Source of the DNA: Candidatus Parvarchaeota archaeon
GTDB taxonomy: Archaea > Micrarchaeota > Micrarchaeia > Anstonellales > VGKX01
Assembly: GCA_016866895.1 (NCBI GenBank)
Contig: VGKX01000083.1
Coordinates: 1-5,279, forward strand
Direction of reading: 5' to 3'
Length of the DNA stretch: 5,279 nucleotides
Shown here: positions 1 through 5,126 of the stretch, piece by piece
How the letters are laid out: each line of letters begins with the position of its first letter
Numbering within the stretch: the first letter of the stretch is position 1
Notes under the pieces: generated by a model
What the model was told of the DNA's origin: nothing
The model's database searches: none
Seen by the model: only the letters and a program-made list of their open reading frames with translations
Made by a program: the position numbers and the translations under genes

Positions 1-108
1 CCCAAGCCTTCTTAGAAAATCAAGGCTTCTTGAAGAGTAGCCATGCGGATTTGCTCCTTTATCAATTTGCCACTTTGGCAGTTTCCACCCAATCAGCTCC
101 AACTCAAC
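1..108. other. Region downstream of infB with no assignable gene
   Basis: The minus strand stays open in the infB frame for all 36 codons after its stop, up to the window edge, but has no ATG, GTG or supported start; a TTG lies at 100-102. On the plus strand, frame 3-194 is open for 63 codons and would overlap the infB end by 86 bases. A shorter plus frame ends at 38-40. None resembles a family I know. Two small inverted repeats are present: AAGCCTT/AAGGCTT (4-28, 11-base loop) and TGCCA/TGGCA (68-80, 3-base loop). No T-run follows either on the minus strand, so neither is a clear terminator for infB. Confidence 0.4.
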
Positions 109-3100
109 TTAGAGCAGCTTCGTGTGGGTTATGCAAAGTATCTCTGAAAGAAGCCCCATGTCCTGGGCGGATAGCTGGCTTTGGCAGTACTTGATAAGGG
201 ATTCATGCGCCCTTTTGTCAATGTATGTATAAAGCACGTCGCCTTCGCTTATGGTCTTGCCCAGTATTGCCTGGTCAACTGAGATGGCAACCTGCGAGCC
301 TACTGCAGCTTCTCCAACAGACTCCTTGTCCTTTTGGATGACTTTGACAGTTCCTACCTGCACGCCGCTTCTGCTCATCAGCATGCAGTCGGCCCTAAGC
401 TTGCCGCCTATTACCTCAACCCCGAAAATGGCCGGGCTTTTCATCCTAAAAAAACAGCCTGGGAGAACCTTGACTTTGACAGGATAGGCAAGCTTGAGCA
501 GGAACTCCTGGCTCTCCCTTTTCTTCTCCTGCTCAACCCAGTCCCTGTAATTATCCAGAAGCTCGTAGATGACTTTGCTTGTGAAGACGGGAATTTTCCC
601 CGCCTGCGCCTCTGCAGACGCATCGTCTGTCACAGGCACGTTGAATGCAAGCACGGCACCAATGTACCTGTCAGCCGCCCCTACGGACTTTGCGTCAAGC
701 ACGTCCTTTTTTGTTACCTTGCCGATTGTGGCGCTCTTCACACTCACATTCGCCTCCTTCAAAAGTCTGACTATTGCCTCAACCGAGCCCAGCGTGTCTG
801 CCTTGAGAATCACGCCCCTTGAGTCGGTTGCAAAAAGTATGTGTTTTATCTGCGCCTCGACTTCCCCGGCCTGCGCCGCGTCCTTTTCCCTGACAACCAG
901 CACCGGAGCCCCTGCAATGGCGCTTGAAAGCTCCGGGGCAAATATTTTCACACCTGAGGCGCTTGACGCCTCCTGCACCTGCCTGAATCTCTCCTCGCCG
1001 GCGCTGACCCTTCCTGGCAGGTTTGGCTTGAGTATTGCCCGCACCCGCGTTGTGGCGCTCCCGTTGATGGTGCCAAATATTATCCTGTCATTCCTGCAAA
1101 TCGTCCCGTCATAAAGTATGATGTCTATTGTCGTGCCAAGGCCCGGCTCCTCCTTCACCTCAAGTATCGTGCCCTTTCCCGTGCCTTGGACCTCAAGCTT
1201 TAACTGCGCCTCCAGGAATTTTTGCGACAGGCCGGAAAGGTAAAGCAAAAGCTCGGCAAGCCCCTCCCCTGTCTTTGCGCAAATTGGTATTATCAGGGCC
1301 TGCTTTGTAAAGTCGCTGACGCGGTCAAATCTTTCGGCCTCAATCCCAAGCTCATATAGTTTTCCAACAATCGAATAGATTGCTTCGTCTACCCTTGCCT
1401 GCACCTGCGGGCTTTGCTGCTCAAGTGCGTGCAAAAAAGAGCGGTTTGAGCTGTTTCTCCAGCCTTCCACCAAGTCAAGCTTTGTTGCGGCAAGAATGAA
1501 GGGAGTCTTGAACTGCCGAAGTATCTTGATGGACTCAACTGTCTGGGGCTGAAAACCCTGCGCTATGTCAACCACGAGAATTGCTATGTCTGCAATGCTT
1601 CCCCCCCGAAGCCGGAGGTTTGTGAAGGCCTCATGCCCTGGCGTGTCAATGAAAAGAAGCCCAGGTATTGTGATTTTGATGTTCAGCTTGCCCATCACTT
1701 CTGAACAGATGTTCTTTATTTCATATTCGGGCACTTCTGATGCCCCGATGTGCTGCGTTATTGCCCCGGCCTCCCTCTTTTGCACGCTTGTTGAGCGGAT
1801 GCTGTCAAGCAAGCTTGTATTATGCAATACCATTCGTTCGGCAATGAAGTTCTTTGTATCTGGCACGGTGAAATCATACACAAATTCCGAAGGGGGGTCA
1901 ACAATCTCTTTTTTTCTTACTCTTACGAATCTGACACTTTCCTCAACGTAAATAGGGTCACAGATCTGCTGCTTGCTGGCTGCGATCATTTTCATCAGAG
2001 TTCCGCGGGAAACATTAGCATATTTCGAATATTTGCTGGCATAGGGTAGCACGTCGTTGCTTATCCTTGCCTTGCAGGCGTGGGCGCCAGTCACCGGAGA
2101 AATATCAAATATCCTGCTCGTCTCACCTTTCCGTGCAGCTTCTGCCAACCTTCCACGTTTGAAACCTGAATTTGAACCGATGAGGTCAAGAAATAGCTGC
2201 ACGTATGGCTTATTTGCAATTCTTACGTTCCAGTAAATTCCCTTGCGATACACCGAACTCAATATCCCAAATGATAGCAACGCGGAAGAAACTCGCCTGA
2301 CGATTTCTCTACTCTTGCTGGTTATCTCGACGCAGTTGTTAAAAGGGGATACGTATCCATCCGTGTCAAACCATCCTCTGATAAATGCGGCTAAAATCTG
2401 CCTGTTCAGACACAATGCATCCGGGACTGAAATGCTCGCACTCTTGTCCTCCGAAGGCAAACCAAAACCTTCCGCCAGAAAGCGTCCAAGCGTCAATCCG
2501 CCCTTGGTGACAACCATCTTGCAGGTGTGTCCGTTCACCACCTTCGCTTCGATTCCGAAGATTTCGCGTATATATCTACAGAAAAGCACTTGAATGCCTG
2601 TATCATTGTTATGCAATACAACTCTTTTTTTGTAAAGAGAGCCGTCTCCCTGTATGCAGCCAATCACATACGCAAGCTTCACAAAATCCTCGAGCGTTTT
2701 GGGCAGCAGTATATGGTTGCTGGTGTGCCCCGCCCTCTGTTTTGGCGAGGCGTTCTTTAGCGAATGTATCATGTTGTAGGCATGGGCTTTGGAAAACCCA
2801 AGAAGCCTGCAAAGCGCAAGGTAATCGTGCAGACGGAATCGTTTTTTTCTTGCACAATCTTGTGGATTTCTTGCCGATAAAAATCCGTTTCTCTTTAGCT
2901 CTTCGAGGTTCAAGTCAGAGACACGGGAAATAAATTCCCTTCCCTCATATTCATCTACAAAAACTATAAACGAGCCTGCCTTGCCAAGCTGTTCAATCAG
3001 CCTCTCCTTGAGTGCAAAGGTGTCCTGTTCTGCTTGTGGCACAAGTGCCGGCACCAACACAAAGTCGGTTTCCTGTATTTCAGATGCAGGCTTCCATCCA

Positions 3101-3453
3101 TGGAAAGTGCCGTTCGCTACGTAAAACGGGTGTTCGGGCGTGACGCTAACGCCATCTCCGGAAGCTAGTGTAATGTTGACAATTTGGGTTGGGGCATTGC
3201 GCTTCCAAGCGTGGGAAATTTTTTTCCTCACGATTTTTTCCCCGTTGAAACTGAATATTTCCGGCCCGTCCTTAAGTTCAACCACAATACCGTCATCTAT
3301 TGCAGTTGCTTTTTTGCTGTCAAAACAAGAATCATATATTTCCTTCGCAGTCCTAAATGTGCCGTCTGCCAGTCCGACTAACGTATCGGGGACTACACAT
3401 TTGCCATGGTCAACATGGCCCATGACAACAACTATTGGCTGGCGAAGAGGCAT
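109..3453 (-). CDS. infB: Translation initiation factor aIF5B (IF2 homologue), interrupted by an intein
   Basis: This is the GTPase that promotes ribosomal subunit joining and placement of initiator tRNA in the cytoplasm. The precursor is 1114 residues; removing the intein (19-545) leaves 587, a normal aIF5B length. Visible motifs are G1 GHVDHGK (12-18) completed by T546, a switch I Thr near 566 (GAITQHIG), G3 DTPGH (603-607), G4 TKLD (657-660) and G5 CAKTGEG (725-731). Domain II follows from about 745. Domain III has the family signature LKADTLGSVEA (883-893), and domain IV runs from about 990, with FGVEVIGGK and the ISEGDVLY stretch. The start is ATG at the usual N-terminus (MPLRQPIVVVMGHVDHGK), with only a weak upstream AGGTTG. 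Two oddities are Thr for the normal Asn in G4, and a C-terminus ending ITHTKLL without the NPFWG-like end I recall from other archaea. It lies 68 bases after dut. The identification is certain; whether the precursor splices is inferred from its motifs. Confidence 0.97.
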   Translation of the reverse strand: MPLRQPIVVVMGHVDHGKCVVPDTLVGLADGTFRTAKEIYDSCFDSKKATAIDDGIVVELKDGPEIFSFNGEKIVRKKISHAWKRNAPTQIVNITLASGDGVSVTPEHPFYVANGTFHGWKPASEIQETDFVLVPALVPQAEQDTFALKERLIEQLGKAGSFIVFVDEYEGREFISRVSDLNLEELKRNGFLSARNPQDCARKKRFRLHDYLALCRLLGFSKAHAYNMIHSLKNASPKQRAGHTSNHILLPKTLEDFVKLAYVIGCIQGDGSLYKKRVVLHNNDTGIQVLFCRYIREIFGIEAKVVNGHTCKMVVTKGGLTLGRFLAEGFGLPSEDKSASISVPDALCLNRQILAAFIRGWFDTDGYVSPFNNCVEITSKSREIVRRVSSALLSFGILSSVYRKGIYWNVRIANKPYVQLFLDLIGSNSGFKRGRLAEAARKGETSRIFDISPVTGAHACKARISNDVLPYASKYSKYANVSRGTLMKMIAASKQQICDPIYVEESVRFVRVRKKEIVDPPSEFVYDFTVPDTKNFIAERMVLHNTSLLDSIRSTSVQKREAGAITQHIGASEVPEYEIKNICSEVMGKLNIKITIPGLLFIDTPGHEAFTNLRLRGGSIADIAILVVDIAQGFQPQTVESIKILRQFKTPFILAATKLDLVEGWRNSSNRSFLHALEQQSPQVQARVDEAIYSIVGKLYELGIEAERFDRVSDFTKQALIIPICAKTGEGLAELLLYLSGLSQKFLEAQLKLEVQGTGKGTILEVKEEPGLGTTIDIILYDGTICRNDRIIFGTINGSATTRVRAILKPNLPGRVSAGEERFRQVQEASSASGVKIFAPELSSAIAGAPVLVVREKDAAQAGEVEAQIKHILFATDSRGVILKADTLGSVEAIVRLLKEANVSVKSATIGKVTKKDVLDAKSVGAADRYIGAVLAFNVPVTDDASAEAQAGKIPVFTSKVIYELLDNYRDWVEQEKKRESQEFLLKLAYPVKVKVLPGCFFRMKSPAIFGVEVIGGKLRADCMLMSRSGVQVGTVKVIQKDKESVGEAAVGSQVAISVDQAILGKTISEGDVLYTYIDKRAHESLIKYCQSQLSAQDMGLLSEILCITHTKLL
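1819..3399 (-). mobile_element. Class 1 intein with LAGLIDADG homing endonuclease in the aIF5B P-loop
   Basis: In-frame protein-splicing element of 527 residues (precursor 19-545). Block A starts at Cys19 (CVVPDTLVGLADGTF). Block B carries TPEH (Thr105, His108). Block F is VYDFTVPDTKNFIAE (525-539). Block G is VLHN with penultimate His544 and terminal Asn545, followed by +1 Thr546. These are all the residues needed for canonical splicing. The homing endonuclease has two dodecapeptide motifs, YVIGCIQGDG (262-271, Asp270) and FIRGWFDTDG (357-366, Asp365), plus a block H-like helix near 375-404, so both likely catalytic acids remain. About 115 extra residues lie between the splicing N-half and the first motif. 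The element splits GK from T in the nucleotide-binding loop, so the factor should be inactive until splicing. The same site carries inteins in Methanocaldococcus and Pyrococcus IF2 (from memory). Its lower G+C than the host gene fits horizontal transfer. Confidence 0.96.
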
Positions 3454-3521
3454 AACACAACAACCTTTTACTTAGCCTTTGCCCTCTTTTTTCAGCATTC
3501 GTGCAATACGGGCAGTATTGG

Positions 3522-4016
3522 CTATGATTTGTTCTCGCCTTTGAATATTCCCTGGTAGAGCTGCTTTGGCGGGCAGGTGAGCTTGAAAAAAACAATCTGG
3601 AGAAGCTTGGCATTTTTTTTCAGCCTTATGCCGTGCCTGTTTGACACCACAAGCAGCGCCTCGCTTCTGCCGTGGTATCCAGGGTCCCACACGGCATTAT
3701 TCATGGCAGCCCCGTTTCGAAGCAAAGTTGAGCGGGTGAATGCAAGGCCGGCCACATCTTGCGGAATGCTGACATACTCGTTGAAAATTATCTTGTAGGA
3801 GCCTGGCATCAGGTGCAAATACCCCTTTGAGTCAAATTCGATTTTCCTTGACTTTGCAATTACCCGCTCCGAGTTGTCAAAATCCACGGAGCCTGCCTCG
3901 GCAAACTCATGCGCTTCCTTGAGGGTAAGGTCAACACCGCATGGCTGGAACTGGGATTGGCCTAATGACTCTGAAACGATTTTTTGTTCTTCTATCTCTT
4001 CTTTTGGAAGAATCAT
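3522..4016 (-). CDS. dut: Archaeal-type dUTPase (dCTP deaminase/dUTPase family)
   Basis: Probably hydrolyses dUTP to dUMP and pyrophosphate, keeping uracil out of DNA and feeding dTMP synthesis. Counting from MILPKEEI, the 164 residues show motif I FQPCGVDLTL (Asp29), motif II FTRSTLLRNG (Arg95, Ser96), motif III NAVWDPGYHGRSEALLVV (Asp111, Tyr114, Glu119), NAKLLQIVFFKL (Gln140) and a C-terminal QGIFKGEN stretch. The AVWDPGY and HGIR-type segments match the archaeal dUTPase branch better than classical dCTP deaminase, but deamination of dCTP cannot be excluded from sequence. The ATG at 4016 is preferred because family members begin MILP or MILS, and a G-rich stretch (GGCGGGG) lies just upstream. 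A GTG at 4028 would add four residues (MAGK). It follows ndk by 60 bases and precedes infB by 68, so cotranscription is plausible. The Leu in the usual AQ position of the last motif is slightly unusual. Confidence 0.88.
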   Translation of the reverse strand: MILPKEEIEEQKIVSESLGQSQFQPCGVDLTLKEAHEFAEAGSVDFDNSERVIAKSRKIEFDSKGYLHLMPGSYKIIFNEYVSIPQDVAGLAFTRSTLLRNGAAMNNAVWDPGYHGRSEALLVVSNRHGIRLKKNAKLLQIVFFKLTCPPKQLYQGIFKGENKS

Positions 4017-4076
4017 TTTCCCCGCCACATTTTTTCAATCAATCAAAAGTTTGGCAACCTTTCAGCCTTGGGCCGC

Positions 4077-4493
4077 TTAATAAATCTCCCCAGGCCTGAA
4101 AAACCTTTCTATCTCCTGTTTTGCGCTCTCCAAGCCGTCAGAGGCATGTATTATGTTTTCCTGCACGTCAGTGCCAAAGTCGCCCCTTATTGTGCCTTTT
4201 GCGGCCTTTTTTGAGTCAGTGGGGCCGCAAAGCGCCCGCAGCTTTTCAACTGCACCCTCCCCCTCAAAAACCCCAAGAATCACCGGGCACCTTGTCATGA
4301 AATTGACAAGGCCTGGGAAAAACGGCTTGTCCTTCAGGTGCAAGTAGTGCGCATCAAGTATTGCCTTGTCAAGCCTTGCAAGCCTAAGTGCAACCGGTTT
4401 TAGCCCGGCGCCAATAATCCTGTCAAGAACTTTTCCTTCAAGCCCCTTTTCCATGCAATCAGGCTTGAGGATTATGAATGTCCTTTCAACCAT
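4077..4493 (-). CDS. ndk: Nucleoside diphosphate kinase
   Basis: Transfers the gamma phosphate of ATP to NDPs and dNDPs through a phospho-histidine, supplying the GTP used by IF5B and the dNTP pool watched by the neighbouring dUTPase. The 138 residues give the full domain: MVERTFIILKPD (Lys10), Tyr50, LRALCGPTDSKKA (Arg86, Thr91), GTIRGDFG (Arg103) and the active site NIIHASDG with Asn112 and catalytic His115. The last residue of that signature, usually Ser, is Gly here. The frame is open to a TTG at 4526, which would add 11 residues. I chose the ATG at 4493 because it gives the standard N-terminus and has AGGTGAT seven bases upstream. It is the first gene after a probable terminator and may head its own transcript with dut and infB. 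Confidence 0.96.
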   Translation of the reverse strand: MVERTFIILKPDCMEKGLEGKVLDRIIGAGLKPVALRLARLDKAILDAHYLHLKDKPFFPGLVNFMTRCPVILGVFEGEGAVEKLRALCGPTDSKKAAKGTIRGDFGTDVQENIIHASDGLESAKQEIERFFRPGEIY

Positions 4494-4500
4494 TCTCAGA

Positions 4501-4507
4501 ATCACCT
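4501..4507 (-). promoter_or_regulatory. Ribosome binding site that fixes the ndk start
   Basis: AGGTGAT on the minus strand is a perfect match to the archaeal 16S 3' end (AUCACCU) and stands seven bases before the ATG at 4493. It lies inside the reading frame of the longer TTG-start alternative, which has no comparable site. This supports the shorter 138-residue Ndk. Confidence 0.8.
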
Positions 4508-4535
4508 GCTTTTCTTCCGTGTCCAAAACTAGCTT

Positions 4536-4551
4536 ACAGATAAACTAAAAT
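4536..4551 (-). promoter_or_regulatory. Possible TATA-like promoter for ndk-dut-infB
   Basis: The minus strand reads ATTTTAGTTTATCTGT about 45-60 bases before the ndk ATG. An archaeal TATA box here would put transcription start about 20-25 bases further on, leaving a short leader that contains the AGGTGAT site. It overlaps the T-tract proposed as a terminator, so the A/T richness may be explained by that alone. No clear BRE purine pair was identified. Confidence 0.25.
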
Positions 4552-4588
4552 AAAAAAATGTGCAGATTGGAGGCGGCGTGCCAATCCG
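4541..4588 (-). terminator. Probable intrinsic terminator after L24e
   Basis: On the minus strand, CGGATTGG pairs with CCAATCTG (eight pairs, one G-U; bases 4563-4588) around a ten-base loop. Four bases later comes a run of seven T, then ATTTTAGTTTA. It starts 28 bases after the L24e stop, in the longest gene-free gap of the cluster (4494-4615). Archaeal RNA polymerase stops mainly at T-tracts, so the T-run may matter more than the stem. The site could end or reduce transcription from the ribosomal protein genes into ndk. It was read by eye, with no folding energy computed. Confidence 0.5.
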
Positions 4589-4615
4589 AATTTACCGCCA
4601 CAGTGAAGCCAAGCC

Positions 4616-4864
4616 TTATTTGGGGCTTTGCTTTGCAGCAGGTTTTGCCTGCGCGCCTTTTGCGCCAGCAGCAGCTTTTGAGCCGCCCTTCTTGCTTGTG
4701 GCATGCTCAAAGGCAGTCCACTTCACCTTCTTGCCAACCCGCTTGAGGTTCAGCATGTTTTTCTTGCACTTTTGCGAGCAAAAGGACAGATGGCTTCCGT
4801 CCTTTCGGACATAAAGAAAGCCAGTGCCTCTCGCCACGTTGTTGTTGCAAAATGAACAAAGCAT
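4616..4864 (-). CDS. rpl24e: Large subunit ribosomal protein L24e
   Basis: Archaeal/eukaryotic ribosomal protein of the 50S subunit, absent from bacteria. The 82-residue product begins with the zinc-binding fold: CxxC at Cys3 and Cys6, then CxxxC at Cys29 and Cys33, with the family string GTGFLYVRKDGS (13-24) between them and KKNMLNL...KKVKWT (34-50) after. Residues from about 55 to 82 form a Lys/Ala/Gly/Pro-rich tail not needed for the fold and probably disordered, perhaps RNA-binding. Archaeal L24e is usually nearer 55-65 residues, so this tail makes it long. The ATG at 4864 has GGGTGA four bases upstream. It lies 25 bases after S28e, in the usual archaeal order, and is followed by a hairpin and T-tract. 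Confidence 0.96.
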   Translation of the reverse strand: MLCSFCNNNVARGTGFLYVRKDGSHLSFCSQKCKKNMLNLKRVGKKVKWTAFEHATSKKGGSKAAAGAKGAQAKPAAKQSPK

Positions 4865-4868
4865 ATTT

Positions 4869-4874
4869 TCACCC
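4869..4874 (-). promoter_or_regulatory. Ribosome binding site of L24e
   Basis: GGGTGA on the minus strand sits four bases before the L24e ATG, a slightly short spacing. The matching GGTG before S28e is at 5107-5110, spaced seven bases. Their shared GGTG core shows the Shine-Dalgarno type used in this genome, whereas dut and infB have only weak candidates. Confidence 0.65.
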
Positions 4875-4889
4875 GGTCAACTGCTATTG

Positions 4890-5099
4890 CTACTTTGCCC
4901 TGATCTCCTTTGCCTCGCGCTCTGTGTCCAAAAGCAGCAATATGTCGCCCTTTTTCACAGGGCCCTTGATATTGCGCCTGATTACGCGGCCCTTGTCATG
5001 CCCGTCAAGCACCTTGCACATGACCTGGTAGACCTCGCCGTGAATTCCAGTCTTCGCGCGCACCTCTACTATTTCAACAGGTATTGCGTCGTCAGCCAT
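4890..5099 (-). CDS. rps28e: Small subunit ribosomal protein S28e
   Basis: Small OB-fold ribosomal protein of the 30S subunit, found in archaea and eukaryotes and located near the mRNA exit region. The 69 residues are full length for the family. They show the conserved VxGRTG-like segment (here RAKTGIHGEVYQVMCKVLDG), then GRVIRRNIKGPVKKGDILLLLDTEREAKEI, ending in the signature of the family. The ATG at 5099 is preceded by GGTG seven bases upstream, matching the archaeal anti-Shine-Dalgarno. It lies 27 bases after the upstream partial gene and 25 before L24e, so the three are likely cotranscribed. Nothing in it looks unusual. Confidence 0.97.
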   Translation of the reverse strand: MADDAIPVEIVEVRAKTGIHGEVYQVMCKVLDGHDKGRVIRRNIKGPVKKGDILLLLDTEREAKEIRAK

Positions 5100-5126
5100 A
5101 AATTAACACCCAACCATCCAGCCTGT

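Noticed and set aside
12..44. Ten-codon minus-strand ORF (MATLQEALIF) with GGAG nearby
   Set aside because: Too short to support. The initiation-like signal is likely chance, and a different frame is open through it.
109..160. Frameshift that would restore a longer aIF5B C-terminus
   Set aside because: Reading the other two minus frames through the end gives stops within a few codons and no convincing family-like tail, so a frameshift is not supported.
334..822. Plus-strand open frame of 162 codons
   Set aside because: It lies opposite IF5B domains III and IV, is rich in Cys and His without a recognisable pattern, and has no ribosome binding evidence.
569..1114. Long plus-strand open frame of 181 codons opposite infB
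   Set aside because: It is antisense to the conserved IF5B domains II and III, with a Ser/Thr/Ala/Leu-rich composition typical of shadow frames and no recognisable motif.
2243..2760. Plus-strand frames opposite the intein
   Set aside because: The minus-strand endonuclease motifs explain this DNA. These frames are short, overlap each other and show no family features.
4494..4526. Longer Ndk start at TTG adding 11 residues
   Set aside because: The standard Ndk N-terminus begins at the ATG at 4493, which has a perfect AGGTGAT seven bases upstream. The TTG has no such site.
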